Assembly: GCA_020721065.1 (NCBI GenBank)
Contig: DYNM01000009.1
Span: forward strand, 40,796-104,795
DNA length: 64,000 nt
From: Thiocystis violascens
GTDB lineage: Bacteria; Pseudomonadota; Gammaproteobacteria; Chromatiales; Chromatiaceae
Direction of reading: 5' to 3'
The notes below the pieces were generated by a model. That model had not been told where the DNA came from. It did not search any database and worked only from the letters and a program-made list of their open reading frames with translations. This document shows positions 33,412 to 43,180 of this stretch, in pieces. The position numbers and the translations under genes are program-made. The first letter of the stretch is position 1; each line of letters opens with the position of its first letter.

Positions 33412-33927
33412 TTATTTCGTGCGCGTATCCAATTCTTCAATCACTTCAGCAGTAATATCTGCTGCTGGATCAAGATACAACATGCCCGCTTGACCGCGTT
33501 CAATCACCACCGCCAGCTTCTTTTTTTTCGCAATTGTATTCACCGCCTCACGCGCTGGAGTGACAATCTCGCGCCCCTTTGTTTGCTGCACTTTTACCAA
33601 TTCTTGTTGCAACGGTTGCGCTTTTTTCTGATACGCCTCAATTCGCGCCACGATTTCTTTTTCTTGCTTCTCCGCTTGATCTTTGCTCATCAAGGCCTTA
33701 TCACGTTCAAATGCCTGCCGTAACGCCTGAATCTCCTTTTCTTCCTCAGCGAATTTGCGCGTTTTAGGTTCAAATTCTTGCCGCAGTTGTTCTTGCAAGC
33801 GTTTACCGAGCTTGCTTTGTTCCAACACCTGCTGCATATCAACCACACCAATTCCAGTGCTATTAGCAGCCAGTGCGGGTAATGTCATTAACAATGACAA
33901 AGTTATCAAAACTAGCCAACGCATCAT
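33412..33927 (-). CDS. OmpH/Skp-family periplasmic chaperone-like protein
   Basis: 171 residues with a signal peptide (LPALAAN). The OmpH pattern 'IGVVDMQQVLEQSKLGKRLQEQLRQEF', a long charged coiled coil, and the returning strand 'KKKLAVVIERGQAGMLYLDPAADITAEVI' are all present. Skp traps unfolded outer-membrane proteins with coiled-coil tentacles. It is not beside bamA/lpxD as the canonical skp is, so this may be a second family member. Confidence 0.85.
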   Translation of the reverse strand: MMRWLVLITLSLLMTLPALAANSTGIGVVDMQQVLEQSKLGKRLQEQLRQEFEPKTRKFAEEEKEIQALRQAFERDKALMSKDQAEKQEKEIVARIEAYQKKAQPLQQELVKVQQTKGREIVTPAREAVNTIAKKKKLAVVIERGQAGMLYLDPAADITAEVIEELDTRTK

Positions 33928-34116
33928 TGAGTCACTCCGGTGTAAAGCATAAAAGTTAAAATTGTCATCCTGTTACCAAAAAGATACTGCGTTAGTCGTG
34001 CATGTATTGCCTCCATCTTTCGTAACAGACATTTACAGGCATTGATCGTTTTAGGTTCTAGTGCGCTTAAATTGACAACAACATACAATAATTAAGCAGA
34101 TGAGGAATGAATAGTT

Positions 34117-36030
34117 ATGGGAAAAGCAGCAGTTAGTTTACAACGCCTTATCTATCGCAATTATTTACGCAGCGCACTTTCACAAATGCTGGTCATTGAA
34201 GTGGTATTGCTGCTGCTTTATTTCAGCATCAATCAGTATATTTCTGAACGCAATCAAGCTGTATTATTACAAGAAGTCACCCACAATCTGCATACAGTTG
34301 TATTAAAACAAGCAAAAAGCACCAGTTTACAGTTAGAAGAAATCAGCCGCTTGGCGCGTATTTTACAACAAGATCACACTGAGTTTTTTGCGCATCCAGA
34401 GCCGTGTTTTTTACCACATGGCGAGCCAGAATTGCGCGTACATGACAACGGCGCGTATTACAAAGCAGTTGATAACGGTGGCGGCAGTCTGTATTACGCG
34501 GCGACCACTATCATTGGTAATCAAGAACAACAGAAAGCACGCTGTAGTGAACGCATGGACAGTTTATTGAAAGCCATTGTAACCACCAATTCAATGGTAA
34601 CGCAGGTGTATTTTAATAGTGCAGATGCGATGAATCGGATTTATCCTTTTATGACTGATGCCGCAGCGCGATTTGGTGCTAGTTGGGATGTCAATGATTT
34701 AGCATTTTATTTTTTAGCAGATGCACATCACAATCCGCAACGCCAACCTGTATGGACAAATGCGTATTTTGATCCCGCCGGACAAGGGTGGGTCATGTCT
34801 TGCATTGTACCGATTTATCGCGGTGATGTGCTTGAAGGTGTGAGCGGCATCGATATTACCATTAATAACTTAATTCAAAACATCTTGCAATTAGAACTGT
34901 CTTGGAATGCGGGAGCAATTTTAGTTGATCAAACTGGCGCTATTTTAGCAATGCCGCCTCAAGTTGAACGTATTTTAGGAATTCAATCCGCGCCAGCATT
35001 ACAGTATCAAGAGCCAATCATCACGACTTTAGCGCCATCCCAAGAATATAATCTCTTAAAAAGCACCGAGCCAACAATTCGCACACAGCTTCAGAGTCTT
35101 TTTAATACCGGTCAAGCCATGGCTGAATTGCACATTGGCGACAATACTTATTTTATGCTGCAAACGGTTGTACCAGAAACTGGTTGGCGTTTGTTCGTAT
35201 TAGTTGCGCAAGCTGAAGTATTTGCGCCAATTGATGCGTTACATGCAACCAGTAATCGGATTGGTTATATTGCCATTGGAGTAATGATTTCATTTTACAT
35301 AATTTTCTTTGTATTGTTGCTAATCATTGTGCGCCGTTTAGCCAACAAAATTGTCACTCCAATCCATTTATTATCAGAAGCGACGGCTGATTTTGAACGG
35401 TGGCGACGCTGCAATCATCATGCACATGAAGTAGGTATTATTGAGCTTGATCGCCTCAATACGAATTTCAACAACATGGTAAACACTTTAGAACTCCGCA
35501 CCGATCAATTAGCAACTGCCGAGTCGTGCGCACAATTACAGGAAAAATTGGCAACTACTGATTTATTAACTGAATTGTACAATCGGCGCAAAATTGAAAC
35601 AGTACTCGCTGAAGTATTAGTTCGCGCTGATCGCTACGCCGAATCCTGTGGCGTAATTATCTGCGATCTTGATTATTTCAAAGCGGTCAACGATCAATAT
35701 GGGCACTTAGTTGGCGATCAAGTATTAACGACAGCGGCGCGTTGCTTAAAACAAAATGTTCGTCAAACAGATGTTGTCGGACGTTGGGGCGGAGAAGAAT
35801 TTTTAGTGGTTTGTATTATGGTTGATGCTGCAACAATTTATATGATTGCTGAAAAATTGCGGCAAGCACTTGCGAGCACTACTTTTCCGGTTGTTGGACA
35901 TAAAACTGCAAGTTTTGGTGTAGCATTACATCGCGCTGGCGAAACTCAAACGGCATTATTAGCGCGGGCTGACGAAGCATTATATGAAGCTAAAAACTAT
36001 GGACGCAATCGGGTTGCAATTGCGCCATAA
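34117..36030 (+). CDS. Membrane diguanylate cyclase with periplasmic Cache-type sensor
   Basis: 637 residues. TM1 ~20-40, a ~330-residue periplasmic region with Cache-like pattern ('VYFNSADAMNRIYPF', 'QPVWTNAYFDPAGQGWVMSCIVPIYRGDVLEGVSGIDITINNL'), TM2 ~388-412, a HAMP-like linker, then GGDEF. The active site is GRWGGEEF with an RQTD inhibition site nine residues before. Expected to make c-di-GMP in response to a small periplasmic ligand. Transcribed alone; convergent with gcvH. Confidence 0.9.
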   Translation: MGKAAVSLQRLIYRNYLRSALSQMLVIEVVLLLLYFSINQYISERNQAVLLQEVTHNLHTVVLKQAKSTSLQLEEISRLARILQQDHTEFFAHPEPCFLPHGEPELRVHDNGAYYKAVDNGGGSLYYAATTIIGNQEQQKARCSERMDSLLKAIVTTNSMVTQVYFNSADAMNRIYPFMTDAAARFGASWDVNDLAFYFLADAHHNPQRQPVWTNAYFDPAGQGWVMSCIVPIYRGDVLEGVSGIDITINNLIQNILQLELSWNAGAILVDQTGAILAMPPQVERILGIQSAPALQYQEPIITTLAPSQEYNLLKSTEPTIRTQLQSLFNTGQAMAELHIGDNTYFMLQTVVPETGWRLFVLVAQAEVFAPIDALHATSNRIGYIAIGVMISFYIIFFVLLLIIVRRLANKIVTPIHLLSEATADFERWRRCNHHAHEVGIIELDRLNTNFNNMVNTLELRTDQLATAESCAQLQEKLATTDLLTELYNRRKIETVLAEVLVRADRYAESCGVIICDLDYFKAVNDQYGHLVGDQVLTTAARCLKQNVRQTDVVGRWGGEEFLVVCIMVDAATIYMIAEKLRQALASTTFPVVGHKTASFGVALHRAGETQTALLARADEALYEAKNYGRNRVAIAP

Positions 36031-36051
36031 TTCCAAACGCTTGCCGAGTAA

Positions 36052-36444
36052 TTATTCTTCTTCTGCGACGATTTGTGTATATGCAGCAGCATCAAGCAGC
36101 GTATTGAATGCGCCGTTATCCCGCACCCGTAAACGCAAAATCCAGCCCAAATCATACGGGCTGGTATTGATGGCTTCTGGTGTATCAGCAAGCTGCGTAT
36201 TCGCCGCAATCACCTCGCCAGCAAGTGGCGCATAAATATCAGACGCAGCTTTAACCGATTCCACTACTGCCGTCGCTTCATCGCATTCAACTATCCGTCC
36301 TAATTCTGGCGTCTCCACAAATACAATATCGCCTAACGCTTCCTGCGCGTGATCAGTAATACCCACTGTGACTATTCCATCGCCATCATCGCGTACCCAT
36401 TCGTGCGATTTGGTGTATTTTAATTCAGTTGGTACCGTGCTCAT
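36052..36444 (-). CDS. gcvH: Glycine cleavage system H protein
   Basis: 130 residues carrying the lipoyl group at K65 (VVESVKAASDIYAPLAGEV). It shuttles the aminomethyl intermediate from GcvP to GcvT. The N-terminus 'MSTVPTELKYTKSHEWVRDDG' is canonical and fixes the start at 36444. It lies 36 bases after gcvT on the same strand. gcvP is not in the window, and the next gene on the left is the convergent cyclase. Confidence 0.95.
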   Translation of the reverse strand: MSTVPTELKYTKSHEWVRDDGDGIVTVGITDHAQEALGDIVFVETPELGRIVECDEATAVVESVKAASDIYAPLAGEVIAANTQLADTPEAINTSPYDLGWILRLRVRDNGAFNTLLDAAAYTQIVAEEE

Positions 36445-36480
36445 TTTAGAATTTCCAGTCCAGTTGTGTTTGCCAGTCAA

Positions 36481-37578
36481 TTATAGTTCAATACGACTAA
36501 CGCCGTTGCGCACGAATGGCAGTTTCACTATCCGTGCCGCCACCTTTTTACCACGAATATCTACCGTATAATTCCCATCAATACCGGGTTCAATTCGTGC
36601 CAATGCAATTGAACGTTCCAATGTTGGTGAAAAGCCACCCGAAGTAATTTCACCCACCACTACGCCATCACGCAATACCAATTGATGATCACGCATAATA
36701 CCCGCACCAATTAGAATGAAACCCACCAATTCGCGCCGCGTCGGATCAGTGCGCCGCGCCGTCACCGCCGCTCGCCCAATGAATTCGCGCTCCGCCGGTT
36801 GCCACGCCACCGTCCACTCCAGCCCCGCATCAAGCGGTCCGGTCGCGTCATCCATGTCGTGCCCATACAAATTCATCCCCGCTTCCAGCCGCAACGTATC
36901 ACGCGCACCCAATCCACAGGGCTTGACACCAGCCGCTAAAAGTGATTTCCACAGGTCAGGAGCCTGCGCAGCGGGCATCATCAGCTCAAAACCATCCTCG
37001 CCAGTGTAGCCGGTGCGCCCGATAAACCATTGTTCTGATTCAAGTTCAGCACTAAAAAAAGGTGCCAACGTTTCTGCTGCCACCCGGAGCGCCGCCGGCA
37101 ACAGCGGGAGCGTTTTTGCCCGTGCTGCCGGTCCCTGCACCGCAATCATCGCCAAATCCGGGCGCGATTGAATCGTCACGGCAAATGAACCGCAATGCGC
37201 ATTTAACCACATCAAATCCTTTTCAGCAGTACCCGCATTCACTACCAAACGATAGCGTTCATTACAGCGCGAATAGACAATTAAATCATCAACCACGCCG
37301 CCTTGTTCATTCAATAAACAACTATACAACGCTTTACCAGTTGCAGTGAGTCGCGCCACATCGTTGGCAAGCATATATTGCAAAAAAGCGGTAGCATCTG
37401 CACCGTCAATATCAATTGGGCGCATGTGCGACACATCGAACATTCCTGCTTCACGACGCACGGTATGATGTTCTTCAAGTTGTGAACCATAATGTAATGG
37501 CATCTCCCAACCGCCAAAGGGTACTATCCGCGCACCAAGACGTTGATGTTCTAAAAATAACGGTGTGTGTAATCCCAT
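36481..37578 (-). CDS. gcvT: Glycine cleavage system T protein (aminomethyltransferase)
   Basis: 365 residues. It transfers the methylene from the H-protein-bound intermediate to tetrahydrofolate, releasing ammonia. Canonical pattern: 'GLHTPLFLEHQRLGARIVPFGGWEMPLHYGSQLEEHHTVR', 'MFDVSHM', 'RTGYTGEDGFELMMP', 'ITSGGFSPTLERSIALARIE'. Start at 37578 (MGLHT) with AGG upstream; a longer reading to 37611 lacks support. I see no glycine riboswitch in the ~110 bases before it. Confidence 0.95.
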   Translation of the reverse strand: MGLHTPLFLEHQRLGARIVPFGGWEMPLHYGSQLEEHHTVRREAGMFDVSHMRPIDIDGADATAFLQYMLANDVARLTATGKALYSCLLNEQGGVVDDLIVYSRCNERYRLVVNAGTAEKDLMWLNAHCGSFAVTIQSRPDLAMIAVQGPAARAKTLPLLPAALRVAAETLAPFFSAELESEQWFIGRTGYTGEDGFELMMPAAQAPDLWKSLLAAGVKPCGLGARDTLRLEAGMNLYGHDMDDATGPLDAGLEWTVAWQPAEREFIGRAAVTARRTDPTRRELVGFILIGAGIMRDHQLVLRDGVVVGEITSGGFSPTLERSIALARIEPGIDGNYTVDIRGKKVAARIVKLPFVRNGVSRIEL

Positions 37579-37689
37579 TTTTCGCCTGACTTTTTCCGAG
37601 TAAAAATGCAAGTGTCACTATAAACTTTAATTATCATTCTGACCAGTGATAATCATCGCATCAATTCAACTTAACCAGCTTTTTTATAC

Positions 37690-38802
37690 ATGACGCTCAC
37701 CACTATACAAGCACAGCAACTCGCAACTCAGATTAAATGCTGGGGCCAACAGCTTGGTTTTCAACAGCTTGGCATTGCCGACACTGATTTAACTATCGCG
37801 GAAATGCGTTTGCAACAATGGTTAGCTGCCGGTCAACACGGCACAATGGACTATCTAGCGCGACATGGTACTCGGCGCAGTCGTCCCGCTGAATTGGTAC
37901 CTGGCACGCAGCGCGTTATTGTCGCTCGTATGGATTATTTCACTGCATCATCATCTGTTAATACGCAGAAAACAATAGATTCAATTCGCGCTTTTATTGC
38001 AAGTTATGCGTTAGGACGTGATTATCATCGCGTCTTACGGCAACGGTTGCAACGCCTCGCCACGCAAATTGAAAACGCGGTAGGTGCGTTCGGTTATCGC
38101 GTCTTTGTTGATTCAGCACCGGTATTAGAAAAACCACTTGCTGTAAAAGCTGGATTAGGATGGATGGGGAAAAATACAAATCTCATTCATCCGCAAGCGG
38201 GATCGTGGTTTTTTCTGGGCGAAATATACACAGATTTACCGCTTCCTATTGATAGCGAAATCCCAAATCACTGCGGAAGCTGTCAATCGTGTTTAACACA
38301 CTGTCCTACTGGAGCAATTATTGCGCCCTATCAATTGGATGCGCGGCGTTGTATTTCTTATCTTACAATTGAATATCGCGGCAGCATTCCGCTAGAATTG
38401 CGTCCGTTATTAGGTAATCGCATTTACGGCTGTGATGAGTGTCAACGCTATTGTCCTTGGAATCGCTTTGCCACAATGACTGCCGAGGCAGATTTTCAAG
38501 TGCGGCATTCACTTGATACTGCCAATTTAATTAAACTATTTGCATGGAATGAGGCGACTTTTTTACAGCGTACTGAAGGTTCAGCAATTCGGCGCATTGG
38601 TTATCAACAATGGTTGCGTAATATCGCAGTTGCTTTAGGAAATGCCCCGCCACATCCTGAAATAATCACTGCACTGTATTCACGGCTCACCGCGTGTGAT
38701 GATTCCTTGGTGCGTGAGCATATTGAGTGGAGCATTCAACATCGCACGGCGACAGCGTCACTATTATTGAATGCTGTCGCCAATGATAAACGTGAATTAT
38801 AA
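37690..38802 (+). CDS. queG: Epoxyqueuosine reductase
   Basis: 370 residues. Cobalamin- and Fe-S-dependent last step of tRNA queuosine synthesis. N-terminal cobalamin-binding region ('WLAAGQHGTMDYLARHGTRRSRPAELVPGTQRV'), 'VDSAPVLEKPLAVKAGLGWMGKNTNLI', and two [4Fe-4S] motifs, CGSCQSCLTHCP and CDECQRYCPWN. C-terminal HEAT-like helices. Divergent from gcvT; its 3' end overlaps the DUF3334 gene by six bases, tail to tail. Confidence 0.95.
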   Translation: MTLTTIQAQQLATQIKCWGQQLGFQQLGIADTDLTIAEMRLQQWLAAGQHGTMDYLARHGTRRSRPAELVPGTQRVIVARMDYFTASSSVNTQKTIDSIRAFIASYALGRDYHRVLRQRLQRLATQIENAVGAFGYRVFVDSAPVLEKPLAVKAGLGWMGKNTNLIHPQAGSWFFLGEIYTDLPLPIDSEIPNHCGSCQSCLTHCPTGAIIAPYQLDARRCISYLTIEYRGSIPLELRPLLGNRIYGCDECQRYCPWNRFATMTAEADFQVRHSLDTANLIKLFAWNEATFLQRTEGSAIRRIGYQQWLRNIAVALGNAPPHPEIITALYSRLTACDDSLVREHIEWSIQHRTATASLLLNAVANDKREL

Positions 38803-39492
38803 ACCTAGTTCATCTAACAGTGCTTGTTCAGCAGAAGACAATGGCGATGATTCGGCAGGCTTTGATAATGCGGCATTACTTGCTGCCGTCTTCTGTGCTT
38901 GTTCGGCCACGATACGATCAGGATCGGCATCTTCACGCTCGAAGTCATGTAGTTTAATGAAATCGGTTTTATCCATCGCCAATTCCATATAAAAGACATT
39001 GCGATTCACAGTATTAAAGGTCACGCGCCGAGCTTGCGGACGATCTAAATTGGTATCAATGCTGACCATGACTTCTTTGTTAATGGTCAACATCTTAGGT
39101 TGATTCTGGTTAATACAGACCTGCAATTCGTGCCCGACGTTGCCGGTGAAATCACCCACAATCTGGTTCATCAATTCGCCAAGCGTATTGCCAACTTCTT
39201 CGGAAGTGTGGCGCGTGGCTAATTCAGATTCTGGCATTCCCATTGACATCATATAGGCGCGATATAATTCTAGTGCTGAAGTTCCTGAGAAGTTCATGAT
39301 GACTAAACCAGAAAAGCCACCATCAAATAATACGAAACAGCCAATGTCTGGACGTAAACAAGTTCGGGTAATACGTTGTACCATTGCCGAATAAGTCACC
39401 TGGGTTTTGGTGGCAGCAGTCAGCACCTTGCGCACGGAATTACACAGCATTACCAAAATGTCATCAGTTGTGATGGTTTTACTTTTTACCAC
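38797..39492 (-). CDS. DUF3334 (CheX-like) family protein
   Basis: 231 residues. The long conserved stretch (TTDDILVMLCNSVRKVLT; ITRTCLRPDIGCFVLFDGGF; 'TLGELMNQIVGDFTGNVGHELQ'; 'NLDRPQARRVTFNT'; ELAMDKTDFIKLHDFE) matches DUF3334 of marine and freshwater gammaproteobacteria. The 'GELMNQIVGDF' helix resembles the E-x2-N helix of CheX/CheC/FliY phosphatases, so a role in chemotaxis phosphate removal is plausible but unproven. A GTG start at 39492 with GGAG nine bases upstream is preferred. Confidence 0.75.
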   Translation of the reverse strand: MVKSKTITTDDILVMLCNSVRKVLTAATKTQVTYSAMVQRITRTCLRPDIGCFVLFDGGFSGLVIMNFSGTSALELYRAYMMSMGMPESELATRHTSEEVGNTLGELMNQIVGDFTGNVGHELQVCINQNQPKMLTINKEVMVSIDTNLDRPQARRVTFNTVNRNVFYMELAMDKTDFIKLHDFEREDADPDRIVAEQAQKTAASNAALSKPAESSPLSSAEQALLDELGL

Positions 39493-39656
39493 TGACGTTG
39501 TTCTCCACAGCAAAATCTCTTATTTTAAGAATTCAGCGTTATTATCGAATTTATTCCGCACAACGCTGGTGTTTGTTCACGAGGTAACGATTGATGGTTT
39601 AGTGGTGCGCATTGACCCTCATTGATACACGATCTTTCAGATTGGATGATACAACT

Positions 39657-40322
39657 ATGATGCACAACTGGCAGCAGTTTGATAGCGTTTTTTTAGATTT
39701 AGATGGCACGTTACTTGACCTGCATTTTGACAATCATTTTTGGTTGGAGCATGTGCCGTTGCGCTATGCAGAAAAATATCACTTGTCGCTGGCAGTTGCA
39801 AAAGCTGAATTATTAACGCGCTATCAGGCAATTGCTGGCACTCTCAATTGGTATTGCGTGGAGCATTGGAGTCGAGAGTTGGATTTAAACATTGTGGAGT
39901 TAAAGCAAGAAGTTGCGCATTTAATCGCAGTGCATCCGCATGTGATCGACTTTTTACAAGCATTGAATCAATTAGGTAAACGTCGCGTATTGGTCACTAA
40001 TGCACATCGTCAATCGTTGGCTTTAAAATTGGAACGCACGGGATTAACTGGCTATTTTGAGCGCATTTTTTCTGCGCATGATCTCGGCATCGCTAAAGAA
40101 GACCCCGCTTTTTGGTCGCAATTACAACTGCTTGAACCTTTTAATCTGCAGCGCACGTTGTTGATTGATGACAATCTCGACGTATTACACGCTGCCCGCG
40201 CCTTTGGTTTGCAGAATGTCATTGCGGTAGTGAAACCTGATTCTACCGCACCCAGCCGCACTGCTGAATCCTTCATCGCTATTGATGATTTTTCGGCATT
40301 ATTACCGCTGCCATTGCTTTAA
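39657..40322 (+). CDS. HAD-family nucleotidase, YrfG/YjjG-like
   Basis: 221 residues. HAD motifs: nucleophile D14 and D16 in FLDLDGTLL, motif II 'RVLVTNAHRQSL', lysine in 'AHDLGIAKEDPAFW', and motif IV 'TLLIDDNLDVLHAA'. The short helical cap after 'DLHFDNHFWLEHVP' is characteristic of the GMP/IMP nucleotidase YrfG. The start at the double Met (39657) fits family length; a codon at 39612 is possible. Convergent with the Sel1 gene (four-base overlap). Confidence 0.85.
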   Translation: MMHNWQQFDSVFLDLDGTLLDLHFDNHFWLEHVPLRYAEKYHLSLAVAKAELLTRYQAIAGTLNWYCVEHWSRELDLNIVELKQEVAHLIAVHPHVIDFLQALNQLGKRRVLVTNAHRQSLALKLERTGLTGYFERIFSAHDLGIAKEDPAFWSQLQLLEPFNLQRTLLIDDNLDVLHAARAFGLQNVIAVVKPDSTAPSRTAESFIAIDDFSALLPLPLL

Positions 40323-40762
40323 CGTTCATCAAAACCAGCCAGCCGATATAACCGGTTGGCTTCTTCTAAGTTTTTCTCTACACCTAAACCTTGTTCATAC
40401 ATCATCGCTAATGTGGTGAGCGATCCAATTAAGCCTTGATCCGCTGCGCGGCGGAACCATTCAATCGCTTTTCTAGGATTTTTATCGGTGCATTCGCCTT
40501 GCATATACATAAAAGCAAGTCCATGTTGCGCAACGCTAAATCCCGCAGTAGCGGCTGCTTTCATATAGCTGAAGGCTAATAACGGATTGGGCAACATTCC
40601 TAAACCATTTTGTGCCATGATGGCCATGCGATATTGCGCGTCAACATTGCCCGTTTCTGCTAAGGGTGCGAGTAAACCAGTTGCGCGTGAAAACTGTTTT
40701 GCTTCAAATGCGGCAATGCCGCTACTTAACATCATCTCTAATTCTTCTTGTTCACGACTCAT
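40319..40762 (-). CDS. Sel1-like repeat protein
   Basis: 147 residues with about three Sel1/TPR-like repeats ('GNVDAQYRMAIMAQNGLGMLPNPLLAFSYMKAAA', 'GFSVAQHGLAFMYMQGE', 'GLIGSLTTLAMMYEQGLG'). Such repeats mediate protein-protein contacts; no signal peptide is visible, so it is probably cytoplasmic. Start at 40762 is set by GGAGG seven bases upstream. It follows the IMPase gene by 16 bases on the same strand. Confidence 0.85.
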   Translation of the reverse strand: MSREQEELEMMLSSGIAAFEAKQFSRATGLLAPLAETGNVDAQYRMAIMAQNGLGMLPNPLLAFSYMKAAATAGFSVAQHGLAFMYMQGECTDKNPRKAIEWFRRAADQGLIGSLTTLAMMYEQGLGVEKNLEEANRLYRLAGFDER

Positions 40763-40778
40763 CGTGCAGTCCTCCATT

Positions 40779-41594
40779 TTATGTGATAGTGCGCTGGGGT
40801 AATTGTACAAAGTCTATCCAGTGCTGAAAGAGTTCTGTATTCGCGGCTGCAATCGCAAATTGTGGCGTTAAAGTGAGTGATGCTGTTGGTGTTAAATGAT
40901 GAGCATCGTAATGTTGCACAATTGCGCCGGCTTCTTCTGCAATTAAACGTCCGGCAGCGTAATCCCATAAGCGTTGACCGCCATGTAAATATAATTGATA
41001 ACGCCCACTCGCCAGCCAACACCAATCTAATGCCACTGAACCGAGATTGCGTTGGGAGCGAAAACCGCCGGGGCGAAAGAGCGCGGCCAAGCGCGTTGCG
41101 GGTAAACGTTTGAGATCAATCATCGCTAAACAATCGCTCAAGGTGTTGCCGATGGTGTGGACGCGCAGCGGTTCGCCGTTGCACCACGCGCCCTGTCCGC
41201 GTGCGGCGCAAAAACATTCATCGCGCACGGGGTCGAGAATGACGCCATGTGTGATCTGACCGGCGTCGAGCAGCGCCAGCGAGATCGAAAAATAGGGGAA
41301 TCCGGCGGCGTAATTGCTGGTGCCATCAAGCGGATCGAGAATCCACAGTCGCGGCGCATTTCCGTCTAACAACCGCTGCTGCTCGGTCGCCGTCATTTCC
41401 TCGCCGAGCAGCGGAATCTCAGGAAAGACCAGCGCCAGCGCGGCGGTGAGATGCGCTTGAATCGCCAGATCAGTTGCCGTCACCAGACTGCCGTCCGGCT
41501 TGGCTTCAGCGCGAATCTCCTGCCAGCGCGGGAGCAATTCAGTGGTCGCCGTCGTGCGCAGCAATTGTGTGAGCAAGCGAAGTTTGGCGTTCAT
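40779..41594 (-). CDS. Inositol monophosphatase-family phosphatase
   Basis: 271 residues, Mg2+/Li+-type phosphatase fold. Metal ligands are in GEEM, LWILDPLDGTSNYAAGFPYF and QRLWDYAAGRLIAEEAGA. Family members act on inositol phosphate, histidinol phosphate or PAP; the sequence does not discriminate clearly. 'FPEIPLLGEEM' and 'HGVILDPVRDECFCA' are family-typical. Start at the second Met (41594) fits; an alternative is 41609. Divergent from manC. Confidence 0.85.
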   Translation of the reverse strand: MNAKLRLLTQLLRTTATTELLPRWQEIRAEAKPDGSLVTATDLAIQAHLTAALALVFPEIPLLGEEMTATEQQRLLDGNAPRLWILDPLDGTSNYAAGFPYFSISLALLDAGQITHGVILDPVRDECFCAARGQGAWCNGEPLRVHTIGNTLSDCLAMIDLKRLPATRLAALFRPGGFRSQRNLGSVALDWCWLASGRYQLYLHGGQRLWDYAAGRLIAEEAGAIVQHYDAHHLTPTASLTLTPQFAIAAANTELFQHWIDFVQLPQRTIT

Positions 41595-41675
41595 GCGCAC
41601 CGTTCCCATGTTTGACCCTGACCGAACGCGGTTGCTCTAATCATTACATCTTCTTTCAACGCGGATTACCTCGTC

Positions 41676-43142
41676 ATGTCTGTGCAACCTGTCATCCTCT
41701 CCGGCGGAGCCGGCACCCGCTTGTGGCCGCTGTCCCGCGAAGCCTATCCCAAACAATTTCTGCCGCTGACGAGTACCCGCACCATGCTGCAAGAAACGGT
41801 GCAACGGCTCGCGGGTTTGGATGCGGAACATCCGCGAGCGGCGTTGGCAGTACTCGCGCCGATTGTGGTGTGCAACGAGGCGCATCGCTTTTTAGTCGCT
41901 GAACAATTGCGCGATATCGCGCAGCCCCCAGCGGTCATCGTGTTGGAATCAGTAGGGCGCAACACCGCGCCAGCATTGACAGTGGCGGCGCTGGCGGCAC
42001 TCCGCAACGGCACTGATCCGATCCTGTTGGTGATGCCAGCGGATCATACCATCCGCGATGCGGCGGGTTTTCGAGCGGCGGTGGCGGACGCCGTTCACGT
42101 TGCCCGCAGCGGCGCAGTAGTCACCTTTGGCATCGTGCCCACCCAGCCCGAAACGGGTTATGGCTACATCCGCCAAGGTGCGGCATATCCGCTGGCGGGT
42201 TTGACGGGCGCTGCTTTTCAATTGGCGCAATTTGTGGAAAAACCCGACGCTGCAACGGCGCAAACGTATCTTGCCGCCGGTGATTATCTGTGGAACAGCG
42301 GGATTTTTGTGTTACAGGCATCGCGCTGGCTGGCGCTGATTGCGCAGTGTCGTGACGATTTGGCGCAGGCGGCGACCGCTGCGTTTACGCAGGCGACGGT
42401 TGACGGTGATTTTTTGCGTTTGGATGCAAGCGCGTTCGCTACTTGTCCCAGCGATTCAATTGATTACGCGGTGATGGAGCATTTAACCGACGGCACGTTG
42501 ACGACGCCAGCGGTGGTGATTCCGCTCGCTGTAGGCTGGTCGGATGTCGGCGCGTGGTCGGCGCTGTGGGAAGTGCGCGAGCACGACGCAGCCGGCAACG
42601 TCGTGAGCGGTGATGCCTTCGTTCACGCCGCCCACAACAATCTGGTGCTCGCGCAGCAGCGCATGGTGGCCGTGATTGGCGTCGATGATTTGATCGTGGT
42701 CGAAACGCCGGACGCGGTATTGGTAACGACCAAAACCAAGGCGCAGGATGTCAAGGCGGTGACGCAATTTTTGCAGCAACAACAGCGAGATGAACATCGC
42801 CATCATCAGCAAGTGCATCGTCCGTGGGGGTCTTATGAAGCAATTGGGCACGGCGCTCGTTATCAAGTGAAGCGGTTGGTGGTGCAGCCCGGCGAGTCGT
42901 TATCGCTGCAAATGCACCATCATCGTGCAGAACATTGGGTGGTGGTGTCGGGAACGGCGCGAGTGACCTGCGACGAGCGGACGTTTTTACTCACAGAAAA
43001 TCAATCAACCTATATTCCGGTTGGCTCCACGCACCGATTAGAAAATCCAGGTTGTATTACTTTAGAATTGATTGAAGTGCAATCAGGTAGCTATTTAGAT
43101 GAAGATGATATTGTGCGTTTTGAAGATCGCTATCATCGCTAA
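41676..43142 (+). CDS. Mannose-1-phosphate guanylyltransferase / mannose-6-phosphate isomerase
   Basis: 488 residues, bifunctional type II enzyme (AlgA/ManC/CpsB family) making GDP-mannose for exopolysaccharide. The N-terminal nucleotidyltransferase has 'ILSGGAGTRLWPLSREAYPK' and 'FVEKPDAATAQTYLAAG'. The C-terminal cupin (~370-485) carries 'RPWGSYEAIGHGARYQVKRL' and QMHHHRAEHW with the metal histidines. No other exopolysaccharide genes are adjacent, though the exosortase-associated pair lies 15 kb away. Confidence 0.93.
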   Translation: MSVQPVILSGGAGTRLWPLSREAYPKQFLPLTSTRTMLQETVQRLAGLDAEHPRAALAVLAPIVVCNEAHRFLVAEQLRDIAQPPAVIVLESVGRNTAPALTVAALAALRNGTDPILLVMPADHTIRDAAGFRAAVADAVHVARSGAVVTFGIVPTQPETGYGYIRQGAAYPLAGLTGAAFQLAQFVEKPDAATAQTYLAAGDYLWNSGIFVLQASRWLALIAQCRDDLAQAATAAFTQATVDGDFLRLDASAFATCPSDSIDYAVMEHLTDGTLTTPAVVIPLAVGWSDVGAWSALWEVREHDAAGNVVSGDAFVHAAHNNLVLAQQRMVAVIGVDDLIVVETPDAVLVTTKTKAQDVKAVTQFLQQQQRDEHRHHQQVHRPWGSYEAIGHGARYQVKRLVVQPGESLSLQMHHHRAEHWVVVSGTARVTCDERTFLLTENQSTYIPVGSTHRLENPGCITLELIEVQSGSYLDEDDIVRFEDRYHR

Positions 43143-43180
43143 ATGATTCCACCATCACCGCAATTGAAGGAGCACCCATC

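Noticed and set aside
37579..37689. Possible glycine riboswitch before gcvT
   Set aside because: The gap is only ~110 bases and AT-rich, without the paired conserved aptamer cores; nothing supports it.
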